In this document: one piece after another, positions 8,692-18,772 of the stretch
Position numbering within the stretch: the stretch's first letter is position 1
Layout: every line of letters begins with the position of its first letter
From: an uncultured Flavobacteriaceae bacterium
GTDB taxonomy: Bacteria; Bacteroidota; Bacteroidia; Flavobacteriales; Flavobacteriaceae
Reading direction: 5' to 3'
Length of the DNA: 64,000 nt
Assembly (NCBI GenBank): GCA_947501625.1
Contig: CANMWN010000003.1
Span: 62,001-126,000, forward strand
Made by a program: the position numbers and the translations under genes
The notes under the pieces: generated by a model
What the model saw: the letters and a program-made list of their open reading frames with translations, nothing else
Told to the model about the DNA's origin: nothing
The model's database searches: none

Positions 8692-10362
8692 TTATTGGCT
8701 AATAACTCTAAATTCAGTTCTTCTGTTTCTTGCATGTTCAGCTTCAGTACATGAAACTCCATCAGAACATCTGTTTGTCAATTTGTTTTCTCCAAATCCG
8801 TTAGCAACTAACTGACTTGCATTCACACCTTTTGACATTAAGTAGTTCACAACCGACTGTGCTCTTCTTTCAGATAATCCTTGGTTACTTTCTTTTGAAC
8901 CTCTAGAATCGGTATGAGAAGCAACTTCAACACTTAAACCTTTTCTTAAAATTGGTAATAAACGTGCATCAATCAATTGTTTTGCACCACTTGTTAAAGT
9001 TGAACTTCCTAAGTTCCAGTTGATTGGTAATGGACTGTACTCTAAGTCTTTACATTCAACTTCTTTCCAGGTAGTTAAACCACCTTTTGAAACCAAGATT
9101 TCTTTAGATACAGTCTTGTATTGTGCAGGAACTGTAACTTCTTCTTCCCATGAATCTTTAACCAATACTGTTTTAGTAACAGTTGAATATTCAGCAGGAA
9201 TATCAATAGTTCTAGTTGATGGAGGAGTAACCATAACTGTTTTTTTGATGGTTTTAGTTACTTCAGGAATAGTAACTACTCTTGTAGATTCAGGTGTGAT
9301 GATAGTTTTCTTAACTGTAGTTGTTTTTTCTGGAATGTCAATAACTCTTGTTGTTGGAGGTGTAACCATAACAACTTTTTTGAAAGTTTTTGTTTTTGCC
9401 GGAATAGTAATTTGTCTTGTTGATGGTGGTGTAACCATAACAACTCTTTTTACCGTAGTTGTTTTTTCAGCAATATCATTCTTTCTTGTTGACGGTGGTG
9501 TTGCTAATGTTACTCTTTGGTAAGTAGCGTCTCCACAATTTTTTCCGTCAGAATTGTCAGCACAGTCAGGTGTGCGAACTGTTGAAGCATCAGTAGTTAA
9601 AAGTGTTTTTGCAACTGTTTGATATTGTGCTGGAATTTCTTTGAAACACCAGTATCTACAATCGTTTGGATCACTTGATTGACAATCAGGTGCTCTTTCA
9701 CTCATTTGCCATTGTGCTGATGCAGCCTTCGTTTCAACTACTTCTGTATCTTGAGAGAAAGTAGCAGGAATAACTCTTAAAGAAGATCCATAATCTTTCT
9801 TGTGATATGTTATAGTTTCTTTTCCATAAGTTGCAGGAATAACACTTAAACTATGACTAGCTTCTTTTGTTACATATACATCTTGCTTAGTTTCATACAC
9901 AGCAGGAACTATTTCTAATCTGTAACTTGCTGGTTGAACTTCAACAGTTACCGTTCTTGTTTCGTACACAGCAGGAACTATTTCAAGTCTTTGACTCGCT
10001 TCTTTTGTTACAATAGTTTCAGTAACAGTTTCATACTTTGCTGGAACTTTCTCAAGTTTTTGACTTGCTTCTTTTACAACAACAGTTACATCTTTAGTTT
10101 CGTAAACTGCAGGAATTACTTCTAGCCTTGTACTTGCTTCTTTTACAAGTACTCTTTCAGTTTCTTTTTTAAACTGTGCTGGATGCGTAGTGATTTTTTT
10201 GTACGCTGGAGCAGTTTGAATAGTTACTTCTTCGTTTTTCCATACATCAGGAGTTTTACAACGAACGTAGCATTTTCCTGGCTCAGGATTTTCAGGCAAA
10301 TCTTGCGCTGAAACAGTAAATGCAAATGCTAAAAAAGCACATGATAATAATAGTTTTTTCAT
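8692..10362 (-). CDS. OmpA family protein with about 14 tandem ~23-residue repeats
   Basis: A signal peptide ends at SAQ (about residue 19), then comes the motif PGKCYVRC. Residues about 45-420 consist of tandem repeats with a period near 23. The first family has the core EAS-x-RLE-x-(I/V)PA-x-YET. The second has VMVTPPSTR-x-(I)-x-IP. Two copies carry Cys-rich inserts starting PDC. The C-terminus (about 440-556) is an OmpA/MotB peptidoglycan-binding domain with the NRRTEFRV signature. It is likely an outer-membrane or periplasmic wall-linked protein whose beta-rich stalk varies in length. The function of the repeats is not known to me. A 217-base spacer separates it from the upstream ppx-like gene. 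Confidence 0.88.
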   Translation of the reverse strand: MKKLLLSCAFLAFAFTVSAQDLPENPEPGKCYVRCKTPDVWKNEEVTIQTAPAYKKITTHPAQFKKETERVLVKEASTRLEVIPAVYETKDVTVVVKEASQKLEKVPAKYETVTETIVTKEASQRLEIVPAVYETRTVTVEVQPASYRLEIVPAVYETKQDVYVTKEASHSLSVIPATYGKETITYHKKDYGSSLRVIPATFSQDTEVVETKAASAQWQMSERAPDCQSSDPNDCRYWCFKEIPAQYQTVAKTLLTTDASTVRTPDCADNSDGKNCGDATYQRVTLATPPSTRKNDIAEKTTTVKRVVMVTPPSTRQITIPAKTKTFKKVVMVTPPTTRVIDIPEKTTTVKKTIITPESTRVVTIPEVTKTIKKTVMVTPPSTRTIDIPAEYSTVTKTVLVKDSWEEEVTVPAQYKTVSKEILVSKGGLTTWKEVECKDLEYSPLPINWNLGSSTLTSGAKQLIDARLLPILRKGLSVEVASHTDSRGSKESNQGLSERRAQSVVNYLMSKGVNASQLVANGFGENKLTNRCSDGVSCTEAEHARNRRTEFRVISQ

Positions 10363-10579
10363 CTTTACTTTGTTTAATTAAAAGTTAATACATCTATTAG
10401 ACACACTATTTATATAAAAGTCACTGTGAACTTAAATATAATTGTATAAGTTTTCTTGTTTACTGATTTTGAAGCGTTTAGTTAAGTTGTTTGGTCAGTA
10501 AATTTTAAAACTGCTTATTAAGTATGCTGTTAAATATAGCAAAAAATTAACATATGTTAAAATTTTGTTAAAGAAAATT

Positions 10580-11467
10580 TTAACTTTCTTGGTGTAGCGT
10601 TTTTATGATTCCATCCGAAAGGCCAATTTTTGGAACGTAGATTTTGGTTGCGCCACTCCATTTCATAGCATTTAAATAGATTTTGGATGCAGGTATTATT
10701 ACATCGGCACGATCAGGATTTAAGCCCAATTCTCGAATGCGTTCTTCGTAACTCATTTGTTTTAAAAACTTATAATGTGCATTGAGATAAATATAGGATA
10801 AAGACTTTCCAGGTGCTTTGCCTGACATCTTGTAGATTTTATTAATATTTCCACCAGATCCAATTAGCATTATACCTTTGAGGTTTTTAGTGTTTTCTTT
10901 TACCCACTTTTCTATAGGTTTCCAATCATGTTTTTTGCTAGCTTTTTTGTTTAGTAGTCTTACTGTACCAGTTTTGAATGATTTAGCATTGATTATTTTT
11001 CCTTCCGAGAAAACGGTAAATTCTGTACTTCCACCACCAACATCAACATATAAATACGATGCATCTTCTTTAATAAAATCTGTAATATCGGTAGAGAAAA
11101 TGATTTCGGCTTCTGTTTTTCCGTCAATTAGGTCAATTTGAACATCAGTAGTTTTAAAAATTTCGTCAATAATTTCTTCTCCATTCGATGCTTCCCTCAT
11201 TGCTGATGTAGCACAAGCACGATATTTCTCAACTCCATGAACGTTCATTAATAATTTAAAGGCATTCATGGCCTCAATCATTCGATTCTTATTGTTTTCT
11301 GATATAACACCCTTGACAAAAGTATCGGCTCCTAAACGGATAGGAACACGTACTAAAGAAGACTTTTTGTATTGGGTTGGATGATTTTTTTGGGTAATAA
11401 CATTGCTGATTAATAGTCTAATAGCATTAGACCCAATATCAATAGCAGCATATTTTTTTATTTCCAA
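10580..11467 (-). CDS. Ppx/GppA family phosphatase
   Basis: The ASKHA-fold phosphatase signature AIDIGSNAIRLLI is near the N-terminus, followed by YVDVGGGSTEF and MLIGSGGN. Members hydrolyse polyphosphate or pppGpp. The 295-residue size corresponds to the short, single-module Bacteroidota form without the C-terminal HD domain of long Ppx. It lies 12 bases downstream of the sixA-like gene and forms a likely unit with it and pdxH. Polyphosphate kinase, a common neighbour in related genomes, is absent from this window. Confidence 0.9.
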   Translation of the reverse strand: MEIKKYAAIDIGSNAIRLLISNVITQKNHPTQYKKSSLVRVPIRLGADTFVKGVISENNKNRMIEAMNAFKLLMNVHGVEKYRACATSAMREASNGEEIIDEIFKTTDVQIDLIDGKTEAEIIFSTDITDFIKEDASYLYVDVGGGSTEFTVFSEGKIINAKSFKTGTVRLLNKKASKKHDWKPIEKWVKENTKNLKGIMLIGSGGNINKIYKMSGKAPGKSLSYIYLNAHYKFLKQMSYEERIRELGLNPDRADVIIPASKIYLNAMKWSGATKIYVPKIGLSDGIIKTLHQES

Positions 11468-11479
11468 AATGTTATTCTT

Positions 11480-11974
11480 TTAACTGTTTCGATGATCAAT
11501 TGGGAACTCAGTAAGGAAAGTTGTTCCTTTTTTTACACTTTTCCAATGTTCGTTGTCAAATTTTATTCCAACTATTCCACAAGTAGGAACGTTGTTAATG
11601 AATTGATTTCCATAACTATTCACAAAATCATTGATTCCGTGATTATGACTAAAAATAATGGCAGAATCAAAAGCATCATCCAATGCTTTGATAGTTTTTA
11701 CCAAATAGCCATCGCTAAAACTATATAGTGACTTGCTTATTTTTAAATTGGCTAACGGATATTTAAATGTAGTCCCAAAAATAATTCCTGTATGTAAAGC
11801 TCTATTGGCACTACTTGATACAAAAACATCTGGTCTTTCAATCGTGTTTTTTAAGAGGTTTGCCATCATGTGTGCATCGTTGATGCCTCTTTTCTTCAAT
11901 GGTCGGTCTATGTCATCTATGCCTTCGTATTTCCAAGAAGATTTAGCGTGTCTAACTATGTAAAGTGTTTTCAT
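11480..11974 (-). CDS. SixA-type histidine phosphatase
   Basis: The catalytic RHG-like motif IVRHAKSSW is at residues 6-14 when the ATG at 11974 is used. The frame extends seven codons further to 11995, but the shorter start places the beta strand directly before Arg-His, as in the family. The second catalytic His lies in IIFSHNHG. At 164 residues it matches SixA-like phosphohistidine phosphatases of the phosphoglycerate mutase superfamily. The natural substrate is unclear. It sits between pdxH and ppx on the same strand with short spacers. Confidence 0.85.
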   Translation of the reverse strand: MKTLYIVRHAKSSWKYEGIDDIDRPLKKRGINDAHMMANLLKNTIERPDVFVSSSANRALHTGIIFGTTFKYPLANLKISKSLYSFSDGYLVKTIKALDDAFDSAIIFSHNHGINDFVNSYGNQFINNVPTCGIVGIKFDNEHWKSVKKGTTFLTEFPIDHRNS

Positions 11975-12006
11975 TTGGTTGAATAGAAAAACCAAATATA
12001 TAAAAT

Positions 12007-12654
12007 TTATGGTGCTAATCTTTCAATTTTCCAATCAAAATTTTCAAGCAATGTATAACGAATTCTGTCATGCATTCTGTTAGGTCTTCCTTGCCAAAAT
12101 TCTATAGAAATGGGCTTTACCAAATAACCTCCCCAATGTTTTGGACGTGGTATTTCTTTCCCTTCGTATTTTTCTTCTAATATTTTTAGTTTATTATCCA
12201 ATTCTTCTCTAGAAGTAACTGTTTCGCTTTGATTAGAAGCAATAGCACCTAATTTTGAACCATCAGGACGTGATTCAAAATAGCCGTCTGAAATATTTTC
12301 TGAAGTTTTTTCAGTAACGCCTTTGATAATTACTTGACGTTCTAGTGTATGCCAAAAAAAAGACAAACAAACATTCGGATTTTTTGCAATAGCCTTTCCT
12401 TTTTCTGAATTGTAATTGGTATAAAAAATAAATCCTTCCCAAGTAAATTTCTTTAAGAGTACAACTCTGTTTTTAGGAAAGCCATCCAAACCTATTGTAG
12501 AAATAGTCATGGCATTTGATTCTTCACTACTATTGCTTTCTTCAATTTCATGAAACCATTGTTTAAATAATTCCATAGGATTTTTTGGACAATTACTCTC
12601 CAAGAGTTCTTGCTTTTCGTATGATTTTCTATAATTGCTGAGGTCTTTTTGCAT
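12007..12654 (-). CDS. pdxH: Pyridoxamine 5'-phosphate oxidase
   Basis: This FMN enzyme makes the cofactor pyridoxal 5'-phosphate from PNP or PMP. Signature segments are NRVVLLKKF, FYTNYNSEKGKAI, FFWHTLERQVIIKG, and the C-terminal WQGRPNRMHDRIRY that binds PLP. Its length of 215 residues is standard for PdxH. It precedes sixA (33 bases from the 11974 start) on the same strand. PLP is needed by HemL and Kbl, also in this window, but no direct regulatory link is visible. Confidence 0.96.
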   Translation of the reverse strand: MQKDLSNYRKSYEKQELLESNCPKNPMELFKQWFHEIEESNSSEESNAMTISTIGLDGFPKNRVVLLKKFTWEGFIFYTNYNSEKGKAIAKNPNVCLSFFWHTLERQVIIKGVTEKTSENISDGYFESRPDGSKLGAIASNQSETVTSREELDNKLKILEEKYEGKEIPRPKHWGGYLVKPISIEFWQGRPNRMHDRIRYTLLENFDWKIERLAP

Positions 12655-12665
12655 TTTTTTATTAG

Positions 12666-13712
12666 TTATTTAATAAATTTTTCAAATGTCTTACCATTAA
12701 ATTTATATGCTCCGTTATCGTGTGTCCCAATCCAAAGGTCACCACTGTTGTCCTTGTATATGCTAAACAAAGCAATCTGTTTGGAATTTTCTTGAATTGG
12801 ATAATGTGTGATTTTCGTTCCATCATATTTCCAAACACCATCAAGATAGGTTACAAACCATAAATTACCTTCATCGTCTATTAAACTTGATAGATACTCG
12901 TCCAAATGGCTATCCTTTTTACCGTCTAAACCACCTATGCTTTCGTGCCTTGTGTAAAAGTTATCACTTTTCAATGTCGTGTTGTCATAAACAGCATAAC
13001 GATATTCGGTATTAAACCAAAAGTCGCCTTTTGGGTCTTCAACAATTGAACGTACTCCGTTTGCACCTTCGTTTCGAAATTCGGTTACGTCTTCTTCTGT
13101 AATCCAGTCAAACGATTTTCCATTGTACCGACATACTCCAACAGGGTTTGAACCAAACCAAATGTTTCCTTTCCTGTCTTTATAAATACTGTATATTTCA
13201 AAAGGATTAGGAAGATTAAGTGGTTTGGGTAATTGTAATTCATATAAGGTACTTCCGTCATACCTATAGATTTTCTCATTTCCATAAGTGTGTTTAAACC
13301 ACATATCTGTAGGCTTAAGTTGCCAATCACTACTGAATATTGGCGATAATGTCGTAAATGTATTTCCGTCAAATTTGACTATCGTAGAATTTGGGTGACA
13401 ACTAGTAAAGTATATGTTGCCAGATTCATCTTCTTTTATTTCATCAATTCTATTGTTTGGCAAACCATGCTTAGTTGTGTAATTTATCAATTCTTTTCCA
13501 TCATATTTGTAAACTCCTGTTTTCCAACTACCAAACCAATAAGTATTCTTACTATCTTGATAGATAACCATTATACTGTTTCCCAATTCTGCTACAGTGT
13601 CGCATTTTAAAATCTTATCGGTCTTTTCTCGGTGGTTTGTGGTTTGTTCATTGCAAGATGTCAATAAAACAATTGCGAAGAAAATTGTCAATATATTTAA
13701 TTTTATAATCAT
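12666..13712 (-). CDS. Lipoprotein with two-component-regulator-type propeller repeats
   Basis: The N-terminus has a lipoprotein signal with lipobox LLTSC (Cys near residue 20). The rest is a series of Reg_prop-like blades of about 40 residues with the pattern (I/F)-x-D-x-x-G-x-(L/I)-W-F/I-G-T-x-x-x-G-V-x-(K/R)-Y-(D/N)-G. Unlike hybrid two-component systems, there is no transmembrane, kinase or HTH part, so this is a free propeller on the membrane surface. Its stop is only 11 bases from the pdxH start. What it binds is unknown. Confidence 0.8.
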   Translation of the reverse strand: MIIKLNILTIFFAIVLLTSCNEQTTNHREKTDKILKCDTVAELGNSIMVIYQDSKNTYWFGSWKTGVYKYDGKELINYTTKHGLPNNRIDEIKEDESGNIYFTSCHPNSTIVKFDGNTFTTLSPIFSSDWQLKPTDMWFKHTYGNEKIYRYDGSTLYELQLPKPLNLPNPFEIYSIYKDRKGNIWFGSNPVGVCRYNGKSFDWITEEDVTEFRNEGANGVRSIVEDPKGDFWFNTEYRYAVYDNTTLKSDNFYTRHESIGGLDGKKDSHLDEYLSSLIDDEGNLWFVTYLDGVWKYDGTKITHYPIQENSKQIALFSIYKDNSGDLWIGTHDNGAYKFNGKTFEKFIK

Positions 13713-13843
13713 CTATTTATTGTTTGTAATGTTTTCATCGAGTTACAACTAATGTGTTAGATAAAGTTTGTTTTAATTGATTTAATCGTCCGTTAGCGAA
13801 GTTAATTTTTTACGAGTTAAGAAACAAACTAAATTATTTCTAA

Positions 13844-15445
13844 TTAATCAAAATCTGCAACTCTAGGTCTTAGATGTGCTGGAGAAAGCACATTGTAATA
13901 AGTGCTATATCCAATCTTATAAACTTTCATATAATTAAATCGTTTTAAACTAGTAACTTCCTCAGCGGTTTTACTTCCGTAGTACTTGAATTTTTGATTT
14001 TTTTTATCATACACTGCTCTAACTCTGTTGCTTTTGCCATTCTCATATGCTGATATATAGAGTAAGTCCCTTTCTAATGGTATAAAATCAATAGGATACT
14101 TATTATTAATCATAACAGGATTGAATTTTGGAGAAACTGGCTTTGATTCTTTTGTCTTAGTGTTGATTTCATAGTACCCGTCAGTTGTAAGTACTACGTA
14201 TCTATAACCAGTATTAGTATAGCGTCCAAACCTTGGAAGAAAAAAGCGTTCTTTTCCTATCCAATTTCGCCCTGGATTTTTGTAGACCCAACCAAATAAT
14301 TTATTAGAAAAAGAGGCTAATGCTATTTCTGGTAAATCTACTACTTGATTATTTGCATCATAGAGTTTTGGGTGTTGTGTTTGACTGTATAGATTTTTAA
14401 AATAGTAGCCATTGCCAAGCCAAAGAATTTTTTCACCTGTTTTTTTGATGGTTTGATAACCTGAAAATTCAAATCCTTTTTGTAACGCTTTTTCCAAGTT
14501 TTTACTTTTAGATTGGTAGGTGCTGAATTGTGCGCTTAAATATGTGTCATTATGAACCTCCTTATTTGTTTTGAAATTAAATACAGTACCAACTCGTTCT
14601 TTATAATCCTCTATGCTTTTAGGTATAAAAACAAGTGAGTCATTTTTGAGAAAAATAGGAAATTCAGATTCAATTAGATACTGTTTTCTAGTTTTCATAT
14701 GCTCGACAACATAAGTAATCTCATCTTTAGTAATAACATTATTCTTTGTTATCAATCCATAGGAAACATAATTATCACTTATGCTATACATGTCTGAAAC
14801 TCTTCCTTTCCAAATAATTTTTTTGGTTTCTGTATTTTCAACTTCAGCAGTTGTTAAAGTGCTCTTATCTATTCCTTTAGTTTTAATTGGATTTAATCTT
14901 CTTGTAGTATTATAAAGAATGTCTGCCCAATTTTTTTGCTTTGCATTCGTGTAGTGATTTTCAGCAAAATTCTTACTATGGTCTTTAGTTTCGTTACTAA
15001 GACTTTTATAGAAAATAAGAACTACAGTATTATATGTTGAATTTCGATTTTGTTCAAGACTTAAATAATAGCTAATGCCATCAGTATTGTTTTTTGCATC
15101 TATTTTCATAGATTGAAATGAATCACCCAACATAGTAGAAGTGGCTAAAAGTTTGGTACTCTTGTCAGGAAAAACTTTTGTAAGTGAAAAACTAATTTGT
15201 GGATTTTTATATTCTTGAAATGCAAGAATATAATATTGGTTGCCTTGATGTAAATAAATTTCATTGGTATAAGGCAAATCTATTGCTTCAAATTGCCAAC
15301 TTGCCAAAGGACTATACCCACCTTTTTCCTTAATCATATCCGTAAAACTCTTCGAAATTTTTATTAAATTCTCGGATTGACCATAAGAAAAATGGAAAGT
15401 TAAACTAAAAATAAGAGTCGTTAAAATTAAAGAGATATTTTTCAT
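13844..15445 (-). CDS. Exported protein of unknown function, 533 residues
   Basis: A signal peptide ends at SYGQ (about residue 23). The rest is soluble and rich in beta strands and aromatic residues, with repeated WxGxGYYF- or YYEIN-like strand patterns that could be a propeller. No catalytic signature is recognised and I cannot name a family. It lies upstream of the propeller lipoprotein on the same strand (131-base spacer) and 35 bases downstream of the symporter gene. It may be an accessory gene inserted together with the lipoprotein. Confidence 0.75.
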   Translation of the reverse strand: MKNISLILTTLIFSLTFHFSYGQSENLIKISKSFTDMIKEKGGYSPLASWQFEAIDLPYTNEIYLHQGNQYYILAFQEYKNPQISFSLTKVFPDKSTKLLATSTMLGDSFQSMKIDAKNNTDGISYYLSLEQNRNSTYNTVVLIFYKSLSNETKDHSKNFAENHYTNAKQKNWADILYNTTRRLNPIKTKGIDKSTLTTAEVENTETKKIIWKGRVSDMYSISDNYVSYGLITKNNVITKDEITYVVEHMKTRKQYLIESEFPIFLKNDSLVFIPKSIEDYKERVGTVFNFKTNKEVHNDTYLSAQFSTYQSKSKNLEKALQKGFEFSGYQTIKKTGEKILWLGNGYYFKNLYSQTQHPKLYDANNQVVDLPEIALASFSNKLFGWVYKNPGRNWIGKERFFLPRFGRYTNTGYRYVVLTTDGYYEINTKTKESKPVSPKFNPVMINNKYPIDFIPLERDLLYISAYENGKSNRVRAVYDKKNQKFKYYGSKTAEEVTSLKRFNYMKVYKIGYSTYYNVLSPAHLRPRVADFD

Positions 15446-15480
15446 ATATAATAATTTGAATATAAATCTAAATAATTAAA

Positions 15481-16938
15481 TTATTTTTTTCTAATCAACC
15501 ACAAACCAATAAAAGTAAAGAGACCGTTAAGGAAAAGTAGTTCAAAACCAAAGATATAACCATCAAACAAAGTTTTAGAATGCAAATTTAAGGTATAGCA
15601 AATTGCAATAGATATAATTGAGATTAACCAAATGTATTGGTCTTTGATTTTAGTCTTAGTAAGTATTCCAAAAGCAAACATTCCCAACAATGGTCCATAG
15701 GTGTAAGTTGCTACAGTAAATAATCCTGTGACCACACTTTTTTCTAATACACTATTAAAAATGAGAATTACAATTACTAAGATAATTGACATGAAAACAT
15801 GTGTCTTTTTTCTCAATTTCTTTTGTTCGTCTTGTGGTTTACTTTTTATATCTGCAAAATCTACACAGTACGATGTTGTCAAAGAAGTCAATGCTGAATC
15901 GGCACTTGAATAAGCAGCGGCAATTAAACCTAAAATAAAAAAGAGCGCTATACCATACCCCAAACCACTATTTACAGCAATCTCGGGAAATAATAAATCT
16001 GTTCTTGCTTTTCCGTCTAGCATTGGAATTTCTATGCCCATTTGCTCGGCATAGATAAATAATAAAGCGCCTAATGATAAGAAAACAAAGTTTACAATTA
16101 CAAATACTGTTGCAAAAGAGAGCATATTCTTCTTGGCTTCCCCTTGGTTTTTACAAGCCAAGTTTTTTTGCATCATGTCTTGATCCAATCCAATCATAGC
16201 GATAGACATAAACAATCCGCCAAAAAAGGACTTAAAGAAATAGTTGGTTTGCTTGAAATCATCAAAAAAGAAAGTTTGACTTAACTCTAAATATTGGCTG
16301 GAAGCAAAGAAATCGGCAATTGAAATATTCATTTTATCCGTAATAAAATAGAAGGTCAAACAAACGGAAATCAACATTAAAAGCGTTTGTAAAGTATCTG
16401 TCCAAATTATCGTTTTTATTCCGCCTTTGTGTGTATACAGCCAAATTAATAATATGGAAATGATGACAGTTACTTCAAAGGGTATTCCCCAATTTTCGAA
16501 CAATAAATATTGAAAAGCGAGTGCTACTAAGAACAATCTGAACGAAGCGCCAATAATACGTGATAATAAGAAAAAAGCCGCTCCTGTTTTATGTCCCGCT
16601 TTTCCAAAACGCTCCTCTAAATACTCGTAAATAGAAGTGACATTCATTTTATAATAAATTGGAATCAATACAAATGCAACGACCAACAAGCCTGCAAAAT
16701 TCCCTAAAACAAATTGTAAATAACTAAACTGACTTCCTTTGACCAATCCTGGAACAGAAATAAAAGTAACACCTGAAAGTGCTGCGCCAACCATACCAAA
16801 GGCAACCAAATACCAAGGCGCTTTTTTGTTGGCTTTAAAAAATGCAGCGTTAGAATCTTCTTTTCCTGTCAAATAAGAAATTAAAAATAGGATTCCAAAG
16901 TAGCCGACAATTAATAAAAGAATATGTAATGGTTGCAT
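15481..16938 (-). CDS. Sodium:solute symporter (SSS family)
   Basis: About 13 transmembrane helices over 485 residues have the SSS fold. Typical segments are [17 protein letters not shown] near residue 50 and [17 protein letters not shown] around residue 340, the Ser-rich helix that takes part in Na+ binding in this family. It is an inner-membrane Na+-driven uptake system. The substrate (sugar, amino acid, sialic acid or other) cannot be told from the sequence. It is divergent from recR, with 67 bases between the preferred starts. Confidence 0.92.
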   Translation of the reverse strand: MQPLHILLLIVGYFGILFLISYLTGKEDSNAAFFKANKKAPWYLVAFGMVGAALSGVTFISVPGLVKGSQFSYLQFVLGNFAGLLVVAFVLIPIYYKMNVTSIYEYLEERFGKAGHKTGAAFFLLSRIIGASFRLFLVALAFQYLLFENWGIPFEVTVIISILLIWLYTHKGGIKTIIWTDTLQTLLMLISVCLTFYFITDKMNISIADFFASSQYLELSQTFFFDDFKQTNYFFKSFFGGLFMSIAMIGLDQDMMQKNLACKNQGEAKKNMLSFATVFVIVNFVFLSLGALLFIYAEQMGIEIPMLDGKARTDLLFPEIAVNSGLGYGIALFFILGLIAAAYSSADSALTSLTTSYCVDFADIKSKPQDEQKKLRKKTHVFMSIILVIVILIFNSVLEKSVVTGLFTVATYTYGPLLGMFAFGILTKTKIKDQYIWLISIISIAICYTLNLHSKTLFDGYIFGFELLFLNGLFTFIGLWLIRKK

Positions 16939-16993
16939 AAAAGGTGTTTTAACAAAGTAACTAAAAATATCTGTATCCTCAATATTGAATTAT

Positions 16994-17001
16994 TATATTT
17001 G
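16994..17001 (+). promoter_or_regulatory. Candidate -7 box upstream of recR
   Basis: TATATTTG is an exact TAnnTTTG match. A TCTG about 20 bases upstream is an imperfect -33 element. The box is only four bases before the ATG at 17006, implying a very short or absent leader, so this call is tentative. Confidence 0.35.
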
Positions 17002-17005
17002 TCAG

Positions 17006-17623
17006 ATGAATTTTTCTTCCAAACTTTTAGAAAATGCTGTAAATGAAGTTTCACAACTTCCTGGAATAGGAAAGCGAACCGCTCTACGCTTGGTATTACA
17101 TTTGTTAAAACGACCAAGTGAACATACACATCATCTTTCCAACGCTTTAAACAACTTGGTGGATGAGATAAAGTTGTGTAAAAGTTGCCATAATATTTCG
17201 GATGTGGAGATTTGTGAGATTTGTGCTAATCACAATCGTGACAAAAAAATTATTTGTGTAGTGGAGGATGTTCGTGACGTAATGGCTATTGAGAGTACTG
17301 CACAATTTAGAGGGTTGTATCATGTGCTTGGCGGTAAAATTTCTCCCATTGAAGGTATTGGCCCTCAAAATTTAACAATTGATAGTTTGGTTGAAAAAGT
17401 AAAGTCTGGAGCGGTTGAAGAAGTTGTTTTTGCGTTGAGTTCAACTATGGAAGGTGATACAACAAACTTTTATATTTTTAAGCAAATTGAAAGTACAGGA
17501 GTTAAAACTTCAACGATTGCGAGAGGAATTTCAGTTGGCGATGAACTGCAATATGCCGATGAGGTTACGCTTGGGCGTAGTATTATTAATAGAATTCCAT
17601 TCGAAAATTCTTTGCAACGATAA
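17006..17623 (+). CDS. recR: Recombination mediator protein RecR
   Basis: RecR acts with RecO/RecF in loading RecA at gaps. It shows the helix-hairpin-helix [12 protein letters not shown], a four-Cys zinc finger (CKSC...CEIC) and the Toprim segment [16 protein letters not shown]. The ATG at 17006 gives 205 residues, the usual size. A TTG at 16985 would add seven unusual residues. The stop is directly followed by the start of the glycosyltransferase gene, so the two are co-translated. Confidence 0.97.
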   Translation: MNFSSKLLENAVNEVSQLPGIGKRTALRLVLHLLKRPSEHTHHLSNALNNLVDEIKLCKSCHNISDVEICEICANHNRDKKIICVVEDVRDVMAIESTAQFRGLYHVLGGKISPIEGIGPQNLTIDSLVEKVKSGAVEEVVFALSSTMEGDTTNFYIFKQIESTGVKTSTIARGISVGDELQYADEVTLGRSIINRIPFENSLQR

Positions 17624-18772
17624 ATGGAGCTGTCTGTTGTCATAGTCAATTATAAAGTTCGCTATTTTTTAGAGTTGTGCTTGCAAAGTGTTCAAGATGC
17701 TTTGGTTGATATTTCTTCCGAAATCATTGTAGTTGATAATGCTTCTGACGATGGAAGTTGTCAAATGGTTCAACAACGATTTCCTATAGTTAACTTGATT
17801 CAAAACGAAGAAAATCTAGGTTTTTCTAAGGCCAATAATATTGGCGTAGCACAAGCTCAAGGTAAATATGTACTTATTTTAAATCCTGATACTGTTGTTG
17901 CAAATGATACTTTTTCTAAAGTGCTTGAATATGCGAAAACGCAAAATAATTTTGGAGCGCTTGGTGTAAAATTGATAGATGGGATAGGGAATTTTCTACC
18001 TGAGAGTAAACGTGGTATTCCTACGCCTAGAGTCTCTTTTTATAAACTTTTTGGCAAGGATGTTAATAAGTATTATGCCAATCATTTAAACGAAAATGAG
18101 TCTGGGAAAGTTGATATTTTGGTTGGTGCTTTCATGTTGATGGAACGAAATGTTTATAATGAAGTTGGAGGTTTTGACGAGACGTATTTTATGTATGGCG
18201 AGGATATTGACTTGAGTTATAAAATTTTGAAAAAAGGACTTCAGAATTATTATTATTCTGGAACACAAGTAATTCATTATAAAGGTGAAAGTACGGTGAA
18301 AGATGCGAAGTATTTGCATTATTTTGTTGATGCAATGAAGATTTTTTATACCAAACATTTTTCTTCAAATGTTTTCTATGATTTTATGATGAGTTTGGGG
18401 ATGAAATTGTGGTATGTGCTTAAATTTCTTGGTTTTAAGCGTGCAAAAAAATTACCCCAAACACCAAAAAACGTACTGTGTTTATGTGCTGAAAATGATT
18501 TGATTGTTCAATTGCAGTTAGTGAAATCAATAAATAAGGTAGTTGAGTTTAACAACTTGAATGATATTGCTCAATTGAAAAAAACAATAATTGAAAATCA
18601 AATTAATGAGGTTGTTTTTGATAACAATTCTATGAATTACAAGGAGATCGTTGAAATGGTTTCTGAATTAAAAGGAAATGGATTGACTTTCAAAATAAAT
18701 CCTAAAAGCACGAATTATATAATTGGAAGTAATAGTTCTGAAACTCGTGGAGAACTGATAATTCTAGGCTAA
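17624..18772 (+). CDS. GT2 glycosyltransferase with C-terminal Rossmann-like extension
   Basis: Residues 1-270 form a WbbL-like GT-A domain that starts MELSVVIVNYKV and contains ILNPDTVV (DxD-type metal site) and the acceptor loop FMYGEDIDLSYK. Residues about 283-382 are an additional alpha/beta region (NEVVFDNNSMNYKEIVEMV, then a strand with FKINPKS) resembling the CoA-binding-like domain that precedes polyprenyl glycosylphosphotransferases, but no transferase domain follows. Its ATG touches the recR stop. It probably adds a sugar to surface polysaccharide at the cytoplasmic face of the membrane. Donor and acceptor are unknown. Confidence 0.88.
   Translation: MELSVVIVNYKVRYFLELCLQSVQDALVDISSEIIVVDNASDDGSCQMVQQRFPIVNLIQNEENLGFSKANNIGVAQAQGKYVLILNPDTVVANDTFSKVLEYAKTQNNFGALGVKLIDGIGNFLPESKRGIPTPRVSFYKLFGKDVNKYYANHLNENESGKVDILVGAFMLMERNVYNEVGGFDETYFMYGEDIDLSYKILKKGLQNYYYSGTQVIHYKGESTVKDAKYLHYFVDAMKIFYTKHFSSNVFYDFMMSLGMKLWYVLKFLGFKRAKKLPQTPKNVLCLCAENDLIVQLQLVKSINKVVEFNNLNDIAQLKKTIIENQINEVVFDNNSMNYKEIVEMVSELKGNGLTFKINPKSTNYIIGSNSSETRGELIILG

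Noticed and set aside
9020-9523. A 167-codon plus-strand reading frame opposite the OmpA repeats
   Set aside because: It is the shadow of Val/Thr/Pro-rich repeats in the minus-strand gene, with no start context and no recognisable fold.
13713-13843. Possible integron attC-like site or cassette boundary
   Set aside because: The GTTAGC and ACAAC-like bits do not fit the paired core-site consensus or fold into the expected stem, and no integrase is present.
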